Of a DNA stretch of 64,000 bases, positions 55,621 to 64,000 are shown piece after piece. The translations under genes and the position numbers were made by a program. A model generated the notes under the pieces. It was not told where the DNA came from and searched no databases. It worked only from the letters and a program-made list of their open reading frames with translations. Source of the DNA: Fructobacillus americanaquae (GTDB taxonomy: Bacteria; Bacillota; Bacilli; Lactobacillales; Lactobacillaceae); assembly GCF_024029775.1 (NCBI RefSeq), contig NZ_CP097122.1, positions 1,179,001-1,243,000 of the forward strand, given 5' to 3'. Each line of letters opens with the position of its first letter. Within the stretch, counting starts at the first letter, position 1.

Positions 55621-55716
55621 ATTTTAGCAAGAAATGTTTGCTTTGTCTGAGTGAAATGAACAAAAATCTTCAATAAAAACGAACATTAAATGAAGTTAAA
55701 ATTAATTGTTCGCTGT
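55621..55716 (-). promoter_or_regulatory. pbuG promoter with upstream PurBox pair
   Basis: The minus-strand extended -10 TGC-TAAAAT is the complement of 55621-55626, with CAGACA 17 bp upstream as a weak -35. AAAAACGAACATT (55675-55687, plus strand) is a 12/13 match to the PurR box. A second, inverted copy with core GCGAACAAT lies at 55704-55713. The boxes sit about 60-100 bp upstream of the start point, the placement used for activation by PurR in Lactococcus. Confidence 0.65.
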
Positions 55717-55845
55717 TTATAATTTTAAATTTTAATAATCGTCATTTCAATCTCAGAAAAAGGAGTAAATCGCTTATCTCTGGGAGTTTCTTTTTTTAGG
55801 GAATCGATGCTAATTTTGATCGAATATTGTGATGTAGTAAAGAAT

Positions 55846-56367
55846 TTAAAAACGGAAAAACATCAAAAGCCGGTAGACCCCAAGAACGATGAGGCTAACC
55901 CCTAACCATATCCACAATAAGGCCCCACCAAAGAGAGGGCTAGCCATCAACAAGACACCGGCAATAAGATGCAAGACAGCTGAAAAGCTTAGCCAAGATT
56001 GGTGATCAACAAGGCGGCTAATGATCGAGAATTGGATAACCCCCTCAAACAACCAGGCAATTCCTACCATTAGACCAACAACCATAAAGACAGAAACTGA
56101 TGCAACGTGCATATTAATAAAGATAATTAAACCAGCCAAAATATAAAAAAATCCCAGAAGACTAGCACCAATCTTGTTCCAACCAGTTAGTGCGGTGTTT
56201 TTGATAGCATGAACAATTTTAAATAAACCGGAAGCAACCATCATGACACCAATGATGGCCGCGGCAACGGTTGCCGTATCGGTGGGTAGAACGACAACTA
56301 AAAGACCAAAGATAATGGCTACAAGGCCATCAATCCCCATAAAGTAGCGTAATGAATTACTTGACAT
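55846..56367 (-). CDS. HdeD/DUF308 family membrane protein
   Basis: This protein of 173 residues has six hydrophobic segments in three pairs, matching the DUF308 repeat pattern (e.g. GIDGLVAIIFGLLVV, GFFYILAGLIIF, HLIAGVLLMASP). HdeD proteins are linked to acid stress in enterobacteria, but the function here is unknown. AGGAG lies before the ATG and a good promoter is upstream. Confidence 0.85.
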   Translation of the reverse strand: MSSNSLRYFMGIDGLVAIIFGLLVVVLPTDTATVAAAIIGVMMVASGLFKIVHAIKNTALTGWNKIGASLLGFFYILAGLIIFINMHVASVSVFMVVGLMVGIAWLFEGVIQFSIISRLVDHQSWLSFSAVLHLIAGVLLMASPLFGGALLWIWLGVSLIVLGVYRLLMFFRF

Positions 56368-56397
56368 AATTTTCTCCTTTTTATTGCTTATGTGACT

Positions 56398-56426
56398 ATT
56401 ATAACATTATTGTGTAGCATTTGAAA
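56398..56426 (-). promoter_or_regulatory. Promoter of the DUF308 gene
   Basis: Minus-strand TTTCAA (complement of 56421-56426), 17 bp, TATAAT (complement of 56398-56403). Confidence 0.75.
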
Positions 56427-56674
56427 TAAAAAAATCATTAGTTAAAAAGTTCGTTTTGGGATAAAAATATTGATACTATACCTTAGATACTGATGTGATG
56501 GCTTAAAATAGTAATAATAGACCCTAGGAAGCAATAGCTAGATTTAATTTTTAGTTTTCAAAAGAAACTTATTTGGATTAAAAGTGTTATATTTAAGAAT
56601 TAAATGTTTAAATATTGGTAATCATTGTTGCTTATATAACAAGAAATCATGAGATGATTTAAATGAGGATAGTT
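56427..56674. other. AT-rich spacer before the adhesin pseudogene
   Basis: Clearly richer in A and T than the rest of the window. Several TATA-like strings occur, but no well-spaced promoter, RNA or ORF stands out. GAGG at 56665-56668 is the ribosome site of the broken adhesin gene. Confidence 0.4.
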
Positions 56675-57950
56675 ATGAAAACGATTGATTTTAAAAATTG
56701 TCTTTGCTGGTCTTTTTTGCTAGTTTCTTGTTAATGCTAGGAATCGGTGTTGGGCCGGCAATGACAAAAGTTTCTGCTGGAGATGTTTCTTCGGCCTACA
56801 TTACCAGTGCTTCTGTTTATAAAACCAGTAATCATCAAACAGATAATTTTGATTCTTACGATGATTTAATGGTTCGATGGAATTTCGACATTCCTAAGGG
56901 GGCTGGCATTGCGACCGATCAACCCATTACGGTGGTGGTTCCTGATGTTTTTCAGATACCAAATTCGCTTGATTTTCAAATTCATGAGCGAAATGGTGGT
57001 GTGATTGCTAATGCTCATCGGGATAAGAATACCCGAGAAATTACTGTCCATTTCACCAGCGATGGTGCTGCTGCCAATGTTAGTCGTGCCTTATCTGGCT
57101 ATTTCGAAATTAATTTTAACTGGGATTTGTCTAAAGTTTCTTTGAATACGAAAAAAACCATTAATTGGCAACTGGACCACAGCGTTGTTCCCGGTGCTAG
57201 CACCGATATTCACATCAATCAGGGGAGTGCTCCTGACAAAACCGAAGTTCTATCAAAATTTGGCTGGTTTGATTTGAAGGATCCAACACTGTTGCATTGG
57301 AAGGTTCGAATTAACTATCGTAAGCAAAACATTCAAAATGCGGTAGTTGTTGACCAGTTGGATGGTCATTCAACCTTTGTGCCGAATGGTTTTGGTTCGA
57401 CGGTTGACTCATCTGATGATGGGGCGTTGCTGGTTGATTTGTCTAGATTAACGCTGGCTTCTGATTCTAAGTTCCATATTGATTTTGGAGATATTAATCA
57501 AACCTATGTATTAACTTACGAGACCCGTTTGAAATCAGGTGCCCAAGCTAGTTCGCACGGAAATACCGTTAATTTGATTGGTGATAACTTGTAAACACAA
57601 TCTAAGACCGTGATGGTTGAAAAGATTGATGGTGGTGGGAATGCTTCTCTTGGACCAAGCACGCCGTCAAAACCAAGTACGCCAAATTTAACTCCAGAAA
57701 CTGGCATAACAGTCTCTACGCCAGTAGACAAAAAGACACAACCAGCAGCCACCAGCCAACCATGAAAATCGCAAGCCAGCACAGATGTACCTGCTTTTGC
57801 ACCAGCGGAAATTGCGGCACACCGGTTGCCAAGGTTGCCTTACCAAAGACTGTTCGCTTTGTAGCTAGTCACTTTCAGGTTTTCATTTTGGCTGCCATTG
57901 CTGTGTTTTTGACCAGCCAGACGTTGATTTTGAAAAAGCAGAAGCGTTGA
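56675..57950 (+). pseudogene. Broken cell-wall-anchored (LPxTG-type) adhesin
   Basis: The ATG at 56675 opens MKTIDFKN and then leaves frame at an A5 tract (56693-56697). One more A would join it to the signal peptide (LSLLVFFASFLLMLGIGVG) and an adhesin-like N-domain of about 290 residues with Ig-like/collagen-binding style beta-rich sequence. In-frame TAA (57592-57594) is followed in the same frame by 56 codons of Pro/Ser/Thr-rich stalk, then TGA (57763-57765). A further frame change leads to LPKTV (57840-57854), a hydrophobic helix and KKQKR tail. LPKTV is an LPxTG motif with Gly changed to Val. At least four lesions make this a decayed gene. Confidence 0.82.
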
Positions 57951-57972
57951 TAATTTTGCTTATTATAAATAT

Positions 57973-58005
57973 AAATCCTCGATAAAGTCCTTATCGGGGA
58001 TTTTT
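57973..58005 (+). terminator. Terminator after the adhesin pseudogene
   Basis: AATCCTCGATAA pairs with TTATCGGGGATT (one wobble), followed by T. Confidence 0.85.
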
Positions 58006-58066
58006 GATTGTCTTTTCAAAAGTTATCTGCCAAGGAGACTTAATCTTTTTCAACGAAGCTGAAACT

Positions 58067-58095
58067 TTGCCAGTCCCCCTCAACTAAGCTATAAT
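58067..58095 (+). promoter_or_regulatory. pepA promoter
   Basis: TTGCCA (58067-58072), 17 bp, TATAAT (58090-58095). Confidence 0.8.
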
Positions 58096-58133
58096 AAAGT
58101 AACTTTTATATTAAAAACCTTGAGGAGGGCGTT

Positions 58134-59207
58134 ATGGATCAACATACTTGGGAGCAACTCGTCAAATATACGGAATTGCAGGGAACATCTGGTCAGGAAA
58201 ATCAGGTTCGTCAAGCATTCAAACAGGACTTAACGCCTTTAGTTGATGAGGTTTACCAAAACAAGCTTGGTGGTGTTTTTGGTGTGAAAAACCAACAGTC
58301 CAATGGTCCCCGTGTGATGTTTGCTGCTCACATGGATGAAGTTGGCTTTATGGTCTCTGGCATTCTACCAACCGGGGCTTTGCAAGTGGTTGCCTTGGGT
58401 GGTTGGAACCCCATGACTGTTTCTGCTCACCGCTTTATACTCTTTACCAAAGATGGCCAATATCCAGTGGTATCATCTTCTGTTTCGCCACACTTGTTGC
58501 GTGGTCAGGCGGGTGGTCAAGGAAAATTGACGATTGATGATATTCTTTTTGACGCTGGTTTTGAATCTGCTGACCAGGCCCAGACTTTTGGCGTTCGTCC
58601 AGGAGACTTTATTGTGCCAGCCACCAAGACAGTCCGTCTTGCTAACCCTAACCGGGCGGTTTCCAAGGCCTATGATAACCGCTTTGGTATGGTAACAATT
58701 TTATCTGCTCTAGAAGAATTGCAAAGAGTGAAAACGCCAAATACTTTGATTGCTGGGGCAAATGTTCAAGAAGAAGTTGGTCTCCGCGGATCTAAGCCTG
58801 CTGTTAACCAGTTGAAGCCAGATGTTTTCTTTGCAGTGGATTCTTCGGCAGCAAATGATGTTGATGGCACGATTGGTCGTCAAGGAGTCATGGATCAGGG
58901 AACGCTGATTCGCGTTTTTGATCCGACAGTTGTCACGTCACCTCGCTTAAAGGAATTTATTCTACAAACAGCAGAGGATAATCATATTCCTTACCAATAC
59001 TTTGTTTCAAAGGGTGGCACTGATGCTGGTGGCGTCCAAGGTCAAGGCTTCGGTCTTCCTGCTGTTGCTTTGGGTGTAGCATCTCGTTATATTCATACTC
59101 ATGAAACGGTTTGGTCAATCCCTGACTTTGAAGCGGCTCAGGCCTTAGTGGTAGCGATTGCAAAGTCCTTGGATGAAAGTGTTTATCAAGATATTTTGGA
59201 GCGGTAA
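58134..59207 (+). CDS. pepA: Glutamyl aminopeptidase, M42 family
   Basis: This protein of 357 residues has co-catalytic metal and catalytic residues in FAAHMDEVGFM (about 63-73), SKAYDNRFG (Asp bridging), QEEVGLRGS (catalytic Glu, about 210-218), VDSSAANDV and YIHTHETVWS (His, about 322-331). M42 aminopeptidases release N-terminal residues, often Glu/Asp, and form large tetrahedral complexes. GGAGG precedes the ATG, and the stop overlaps the ftsW start (TAATG). Confidence 0.93.
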   Translation: MDQHTWEQLVKYTELQGTSGQENQVRQAFKQDLTPLVDEVYQNKLGGVFGVKNQQSNGPRVMFAAHMDEVGFMVSGILPTGALQVVALGGWNPMTVSAHRFILFTKDGQYPVVSSSVSPHLLRGQAGGQGKLTIDDILFDAGFESADQAQTFGVRPGDFIVPATKTVRLANPNRAVSKAYDNRFGMVTILSALEELQRVKTPNTLIAGANVQEEVGLRGSKPAVNQLKPDVFFAVDSSAANDVDGTIGRQGVMDQGTLIRVFDPTVVTSPRLKEFILQTAEDNHIPYQYFVSKGGTDAGGVQGQGFGLPAVALGVASRYIHTHETVWSIPDFEAAQALVVAIAKSLDESVYQDILER

Positions 59208-60391
59208 TGTTTAAAAAGCTAGAACGTTTGGATTACTGGATTGCGGTGCCTTATGCCGTGTTATCGGCCATCGGGATTGTGATGGTCTTTTCGGCGACCC
59301 AAAATGCTTATTTATCACCCATTATGTCTTTTTCAAAGCAGGCGATATTTGTGATTGTGGGTTGGTCAATTGCCTTTGTTACTTTCCGATTGAATCGCTC
59401 TATTTTGCGATCGCAAAGCGTGCTCAATTTTTTAATGGTTGGAACCACCGGTTTACTGATTGTCGCACGTTTAGCACCGGCTATTAACGGGGCTCATGGG
59501 TGGATTAACCTGGGACCGGTGACCTTGCAACCAGTTGAACTATCAAAGATTGTGCTGATTTTGTATTTTGCCCATTGGTTCGATAAAAAGCCCTGGTTGC
59601 CACGAGCAGGTCTCAGGCGTCAGATTCGCCAATGGACCGCTCCTGGTATGTTACAAAAGCTCTTTTTACCAGTCGTAATGTTATCGATGAACCTTTTAAT
59701 GCCCGATTTGGGTAACCTATTTATTACTTTAGCAGTCTTGTTAATGATGATGATGTCAGCGGGAATGTCATCTCGGGCTTGCGCCATTTGGTTACTTCTA
59801 TTCTTTATTGTCTTGGTTTTTTTGCCGGACATTATCGGCTTATTCCATCTGGGAAATTCGTCTTCTTATGCCATCAGGCGTTTGACAAACTTTGTCAATC
59901 CTTGGCATAACGTTGACCAGAGTCGGCAACTATTGTACTCTTACTACGCAATTTCGCATGGTGGTTTGTTTGGCGTCGGACTAGGAAATTCATTGCTGAA
60001 GCCTTACCTGCCAGAATCTAACACTGATTTTATTATGGCTGTTGCAGCAGAAGAATTGGGAGCCTTGGCAATCTGTTTAGTTTTGTTGATGGTATTAATG
60101 TTAATCGGTCGTTTAGTCTATTTAGGAATCAAGCAAAAGGGGCAGTATAATCGTCTCTTCTTGTATGGGCTTGCTAGTCTCTTATTAATGCAGTCCTTTG
60201 TTAACTTGGGCGGCGTCTTGGGATTATTGCCCATTACTGGGGTTGTGTTCCCCTTTATCTCAGGTGGTGGTTCATCCTTTGTCTTTTTCTCGGCAGCTAT
60301 TGGCATTGCCTTGAACGTCTCGGCCAAGGACAAGGAACTAATCCAACCAAATCCGCAAGATTATGCGGCACGAAGGGAATTAAAACGTTAA
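59207..60391 (+). CDS. ftsW: Cell division peptidoglycan polymerase FtsW (SEDS family)
   Basis: This SEDS protein of 394 residues has about ten membrane helices. Conserved elements are the NGAHGWINLGPVTLQPVELSK segment (in two parts, about 96-115; catalytic-site Asp is in the later VDQSRQ region), FVNPWHNVDQSRQLLYSYYA and GGGSSFVFF. It polymerises septal peptidoglycan with a PBP. Position before ylbG-rsmD-coaD supports FtsW over RodA. Confidence 0.88.
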   Translation: MFKKLERLDYWIAVPYAVLSAIGIVMVFSATQNAYLSPIMSFSKQAIFVIVGWSIAFVTFRLNRSILRSQSVLNFLMVGTTGLLIVARLAPAINGAHGWINLGPVTLQPVELSKIVLILYFAHWFDKKPWLPRAGLRRQIRQWTAPGMLQKLFLPVVMLSMNLLMPDLGNLFITLAVLLMMMMSAGMSSRACAIWLLLFFIVLVFLPDIIGLFHLGNSSSYAIRRLTNFVNPWHNVDQSRQLLYSYYAISHGGLFGVGLGNSLLKPYLPESNTDFIMAVAAEELGALAICLVLLMVLMLIGRLVYLGIKQKGQYNRLFLYGLASLLLMQSFVNLGGVLGLLPITGVVFPFISGGGSSFVFFSAAIGIALNVSAKDKELIQPNPQDYAARRELKR

Positions 60392-60392
60392 G

Positions 60393-60869
60393 ATGTTTAC
60401 CATGAAAGAACGCCGATCCGTGTATGTTTTTTTACGCGGTTTGAAGCATATTGAACAATTAAAAAAATTCGGTGACATTAGCTACATTTCTAAGAGAATG
60501 GGCTATGTTGAACTTTATCTGGATGAAGTTGATGTTGAAAAAACTATTGATAAGCTGAACCAGTATCGGTTTGTTAAGACAGTCAAAGTTTCACCTCGGC
60601 CCGATATTGATCCTGATTTGGGTGATGTCCATGATGATGTTTTCTTTGAAGCTTACGATCAGACCCAAGAAGATACTGGAAAGGATCAACCAGACGCAAA
60701 AAAAGTGAAGGCAAACAATCAGGGAAAAGACCGGGAAACTAAAACAGCGGCAGCTGGCCAAGCCCAAAATCAGCAAGGGAAAAAAAACGGTCGCCAGGCT
60801 CATGAACAGCAGGGTGGCCAAACTGTGCAACAGAATCAAGAAACGGCTAAAAAGGGAGGAAAGTCCTAA
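60393..60869 (+). CDS. ylbG: YlbG family protein (DUF2129) with long C-terminal tail
   Basis: This 158-residue protein carries the DUF2129 domain in its first 85 or so residues (RRSVYVFLRGLKHIEQLKKF; ISKRMGYVELYLDE). The family is normally about 90 residues. Here a hydrophilic, Gln/Lys/Gly-rich tail of about 65 residues follows (e.g. QEDTGKDQPDAKK, GQAQNQQGKKNG, QQNQETAKK), probably disordered. Its function is unknown. It starts 1 bp after ftsW and overlaps rsmD (TAATG). Confidence 0.9.
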   Translation: MFTMKERRSVYVFLRGLKHIEQLKKFGDISYISKRMGYVELYLDEVDVEKTIDKLNQYRFVKTVKVSPRPDIDPDLGDVHDDVFFEAYDQTQEDTGKDQPDAKKVKANNQGKDRETKTAAAGQAQNQQGKKNGRQAHEQQGGQTVQQNQETAKKGGKS

Positions 60870-61474
60870 TGCGTGTGATTGCAGGAAGGTTTGGTGGTCT
60901 GCGCTTGGATGCCGTCAAGGGACGGGAAACACGGCCAACAACGGATAAAATTAAGGAAGCTATTTTTTCGATGTTGATGCCTTATATCAATGGTGGACAG
61001 GTGCTGGACTTGTATGCTGGGACGGGTGGTCTAGGTATCGAAGCAGTTTCACGGGGGATGGACCATGCAGTATTAGTAGACCGCCAGCGAGCAGCCATCG
61101 AAGTCATCGAGAAAAATATTGATAAAACACATGCTGGAGAGGCCTTTACGGTCTTGAAGGTCCCAGCCACTGCTGCGTTAAGTCGTTTAGCTGGCCAAGG
61201 AAGGTCTTTTGATTTGATTCTACTGGATCCACCGTATGCTCAGGAAAAGCTAAAGGCTGATTTGACGGCAATGGAAGATGGTGGATTGCTTGCAACCGGG
61301 GCCATTATCATGATTGAATCCGACCAAGTTGCTGATTTACCAAAGACAGGTCCTAACTTAATTTTATTGAAGCAAAAGGATTATGGGATTACTCGAGTGA
61401 GCCTTTATCGGTACGAATCTCAAGAAAAAAGTGAGTGGGAAAATGAAAAAAGCAGTCTTTCCAGGGTCTTTTGA
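60869..61474 (+). CDS. rsmD: 16S rRNA (guanine966-N2)-methyltransferase
   Basis: This protein of 201 residues begins MRVIAGRFGGLRL, with VLDLYAGTGGLGIEAVSRG (SAM motif, about 45-63) and the catalytic DLILLDPPYAQ (about 115-125). It methylates G966. The C-terminus runs about 32 bp into coaD, a longer overlap than usual, and adds a charged extension. GGGAGG precedes the ATG. Confidence 0.95.
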   Translation: MRVIAGRFGGLRLDAVKGRETRPTTDKIKEAIFSMLMPYINGGQVLDLYAGTGGLGIEAVSRGMDHAVLVDRQRAAIEVIEKNIDKTHAGEAFTVLKVPATAALSRLAGQGRSFDLILLDPPYAQEKLKADLTAMEDGGLLATGAIIMIESDQVADLPKTGPNLILLKQKDYGITRVSLYRYESQEKSEWENEKSSLSRVF

Positions 61475-61919
61475 CCCGTTGACCAACGGCCACTTGGATA
61501 TTATTCAACGCGCTTCTGAAATTTTTGATGAAGTTGTTGTGGCTGTGGGAATTAATACGAATAAGACAGGGTTGTTCACACCGGCTGAACGCTTGGAGTT
61601 GGTGGGAGAGGCCGTAGCCGATTTACCAAACGTTCAGGTTGGCCAAGTCGACGGCTTGACTGTTGACTATATGAGCGAAATTGGTGCGAGATACTTAGTC
61701 CGTGGTCTCCGGAATGCCAAGGATTTTGAGTACGAACGTGATATTGCGGAAGTCAATTCTGTCTTGGCTAGTGTTGAGACAGTCTTGCTCTTGGCAAAAC
61801 CGGAAAATCAGAATGTCTCATCATCGATGGTGAAAGAAATTGCCAAATTTGGTGCTGATAAGCTGGATGCTTTCGTTCCAGCAGTGGTGGTAACCGCATT
61901 ACAAAAACATTTTCAATAA
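61443..61919 (+). CDS. coaD: Phosphopantetheine adenylyltransferase
   Basis: This protein of 158 residues has the nucleotidyltransferase motif FPGSFDPLTNGHLDII (about 6-21) and NVSSSMVKEIAKFG (ISSTxVR-like). It makes dephospho-CoA from phosphopantetheine and ATP. The ATG at 61443 matches the family start, though the Shine-Dalgarno is weak and the start lies inside rsmD. A GTG at 61431 would add four residues. Confidence 0.95.
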   Translation: MKKAVFPGSFDPLTNGHLDIIQRASEIFDEVVVAVGINTNKTGLFTPAERLELVGEAVADLPNVQVGQVDGLTVDYMSEIGARYLVRGLRNAKDFEYERDIAEVNSVLASVETVLLLAKPENQNVSSSMVKEIAKFGADKLDAFVPAVVVTALQKHFQ

Positions 61920-61924
61920 TTAAC

Positions 61925-61992
61925 AGACAACAGCTCGTTGGTACTTATCCAAAAAAATTGGCTATTCGTACTAAAAAGTGGGTTGTCTTTTT
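61925..61992 (+). terminator. Terminator after coaD
   Basis: GACAAC (61926-61931) pairs with GTTGTC (61982-61987), with an inner TTGGTAC/GTACTAA stem, followed by TTTTT. ylbL (Lon-like PDZ protease), often next after coaD, is missing. Confidence 0.7.
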
Positions 61993-62056
61993 GTTTGCGC
62001 CTCGTCTAATTGCCAGGAGGTCGAGCAGATGACGTACAAAAAAATTATTGACTTGG

Positions 62057-62748
62057 ATGATGGAAAGTTTGATTGATTACTGGCGCTATTTGATTGTGGC
62101 TGGTTTGGGTTTATTGGCAGTAATTGTTGTGTTTTTTCGATTGAACCTCTTGGGGGCCGAGCGGGAAGTCAAGCAAAATAGCTCCGTTCCCAGGCTATCC
62201 TCTGCGGTAAATGAAAAACAAGAAAAGATAGTGAATAAGAATGAAAAGGGAAAAATCACTGCTAATGGTCGCGTGATGGTTGATCTCAAGGGTGCGGTTA
62301 ACCACCAGGGAGTGGTCGACTTGCCAACGGGGAGTCGTCTTCAAGACGCTATCCAACAGGCTGGTGGCTTAACGGATCAAGCCGACCGTAATCGTATTAA
62401 TTTAGCCCAATTATTGGTCGATGGCCAGGCGCTTTATATTGAACAAGTTGGCGAAGAAGGGCCCAATCAGCTAGGGGGCAATGGCTCTAATGGAGTTGCT
62501 AATGCTAGCGGTGTTCGAGCAGACGTAACGGCGGGTTCTTCAGGAAATAGTGGGGGAACACTCGTGAATTTAAACACCGCTAGTGCCAAGGAGTTAGAGA
62601 CTTTGGCTGGCATTGGTCCCAAGAAGGCGAGCAGATTGTGGATTTTCATGAAGAAAAACACCGTTTTCAGTCGGTTGAGGATTTGAAAGAAGTCGGTGGC
62701 ATTGGTCCTAAACGCTTTGAGCAATTGAAAAATCAGGTAACAGTTTAA
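62057..62748 (+). pseudogene. comEA: comEA, competence DNA receptor, frameshifted
   Basis: The frame carries an N-terminal membrane segment, a SLBB domain (VDLKGAVNHQGVVDLPTGSR) and the start of the helix-hairpin-helix DNA-binding domain (NLNTASAKELETLAGIGPKK). At about 62628 one base is missing. The present frame ends after 18 unrelated residues, while the next frame continues EQIVDFHEEKHRFQSVEDLK and GGIGPKRFEQLKNQVTV to TAA at 62746-62748. That stop overlaps the comEC ATG, as in intact comEA-comEC. GGAGG at 62017-62021 with ATG 62031 opens only a 15-codon frame, so the 5' end may be damaged too. Confidence 0.85.
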
Positions 62749-64000
62749 TGAGGCTGCAGGCAACGTTGAAAGCTGCTTGGCTGGTGGGCGCTTTGTCACT
62801 ATTTGTTTACCGGTCGAATTTGTTGACCATCTGCTTGGCATTATTGTTTACTTTGCTTGCTCTTTTCACAGTGCGTGGCAGGGACTTTTTGATCGTGTTT
62901 GTCTTGTCATTGGCTTTTTTATTGTATTTTTTGATCGATCAAAAAACATTAGATCGTCAGGCTAATCTCCCCGATAAAAAAGGACAGTCATTTGCGATAC
63001 TAGCTTATCCAGAAGAACAAACTACTAATTCTGAGGGGCGTGTTGCTGACATTGGCCGCTTAAAAAGTTCTGGTGATCGTGTCTATTATTACTACCAGGC
63101 ACATAACCCGGAAAATTTAAAACGATTTCGGTCGATGGCCTGACCGACTCTGTTACATGGTCGGGGAGATTTTACGCCAATTATGCCGGCGACTAATTTT
63201 ATCAATTTGATTTTAAAGATTTTGCTAAAACAAAGAGAATCACTCATCAAGTTCGCTTGCAAGAAGTAGACTTACGGTTAAATCCTACAGCTAGTTGGTT
63301 TGACCGACTGAATGCTCAATTTCACTATTGGCACGCAATTTTGTCAGATCGTGCTAAGGCACTGCCTAACCCTGTAAGTAACTATGCCTTGTCACACTTA
63401 CTCGGTTCAAAGGATCAGACTTTGTATGATGATAACCCTAAAATTCAGGAATTAGGCTTGATTCATCTCTTTTCACTATCAGGCTTCCATGTCGCTTTTT
63501 TAATGGCTGTCATTCGTTGGCTGGGGCGTTTGGCCGGCCTTTATCAGGAGATTACTTTGGCCATGATGGTTCTTTGTTTGATTTCCTTCTATTGGCTGAC
63601 GGCCTGTCCGCCAATTTTTATTCGTGCAGTTATTACTGGTGGAATTAGCCGCATCAATACGTTATCGTTGTCTCACCAGGATCAGGACCACCTTGGCGAT
63701 TCTCGAGTGATTTTGACGATGTTTCAAGTTGACCAAGTTTTATTACCAGCCGGGATGACGGAGCAGCCAGCTTTTTTGAAAAAAGGTTCAGCCTTATTTG
63801 GGATGAACCAAGGTTATTTCAGTGACTGATCAGGTACAACCAGCTAACTTGCCATTGCGGATTTTGCACCCGTTTCGACCGGGAAGTGGGGAAAATGAAG
63901 ATTCCATTGTCCTGGGTGGTCGGATTGGTCCGCTGGTCTTATTTACTGCTGGTCGAAAGAACCGTTATGGCCATCCAAATCAGGAGGTTCTAGAAATTGC
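62748..64000 (+). pseudogene. comEC: comEC, DNA uptake channel, decayed and internally deleted (continues past window)
   Basis: The first frame gives 131 residues with N-terminal membrane helices and stops at about 63143. A second frame (63257-63829 region) holds the Competence-domain motif LGLIHLFSLSGFHVAFLM but loses most of the membrane core and jumps to MBL-domain-like sequence (FQVDQVLLPAG). After another stop, the plus-strand frame from about 63823 gives SIVLGGRIGPLVLFTAG and NRYGHPNQEVLEI, the C-terminal ComEC signature, but without the LLTGD..E to SHHGS stretch that should lie between. Several stops and at least two deletions make it non-functional. Confidence 0.85.

Noticed and set aside
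55755-55800. Hairpin-like sequence with T run between pbuG and the DUF308 gene
   Set aside because: The best stem is only six pairs with a bulge, and the T run is on the plus strand where no gene ends.
62031-62078. 15-codon frame with a good Shine-Dalgarno before comEA
   Set aside because: Too short to call a gene. More likely the damaged 5' end of comEA.

Overview
The window is an ordinary, gene-dense stretch of chromosome from a low-to-medium GC Gram-positive lactic acid bacterium. Protein content and leucine codon use (very heavy use of TTG) point to the Leuconostoc/Fructobacillus/Weissella group (Leuconostocaceae). Supporting marks are a gluconate-to-pentose-phosphate cluster with a short 6-phosphogluconate dehydrogenase, an archaeal-type PEP carboxylase, class 1A fumarate-type dihydroorotate dehydrogenase, and loss of argR and of functional competence genes. 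The genus cannot be fixed from this window alone. I see no prophage, insertion sequence, CRISPR array, rRNA or tRNA.

Layout. 1-200: end of udk. 289-5324: rpiR regulator divergent from gnd-gntK-gntP (gluconate uptake, phosphorylation, oxidative decarboxylation). 5471-10135: two APC amino acid permeases and a class III aminotransferase. 10164-14257: T-box leader, alaS, ireB, ruvX, yrzB. 14420-22100: PyrR-type attenuator and pyrBC-carAB-pyrD. 22261-30911: GH73 hydrolase, HerA-like ATPase, pcrA-ligA-camS, a membrane protein. 30979-32298: S-box (SAM-I) riboswitch and metK. 32412-37349 (minus strand): lipid-kinase-like protein with an attenuator-like leader, ppcA, rnjA-rpoY. 37705-45915: efp-yqhY-nusB, tatD-rnmV-rsmA, veg, a znuCB-like ABC pair, purR-glmU. 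46039-48921: a Met-rich DUF1541 protein with a disulfide oxidoreductase, and two small unknown genes, one apparently leaderless. 49014-49242: an unassigned structured RNA with its own promoter and terminator. 49298-54205: xseAB-ispA-tlyA-recN. 54279-56367: purine permease under a PurBox, and a DUF308 membrane protein. 56675-57950: a broken LPxTG-type adhesin. 58134-61919: pepA-ftsW-ylbG-rsmD-coaD. 62057-64000: decayed comEA and comEC.

How it works together. Regulation is mostly RNA- or nucleotide-based: T-box (Ala), PyrR attenuation, S-box (SAM), and PurR boxes at purR and pbuG. The same 13-mer PurBox (AAAAACGAACATT) occurs at purR and pbuG and ties these two loci together. The most interesting unexplained items are the RNA at 49014-49242, the two-hairpin leader at 33331-33407, the leaderless gene at 48670-48921, and the hairpin lying between the Shine-Dalgarno and start codon of gntP. 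Signs of genome reduction are the comEA/comEC decay, the adhesin pseudogene, a CamS without lipobox, and a kinase-like protein without its nucleotide motif.
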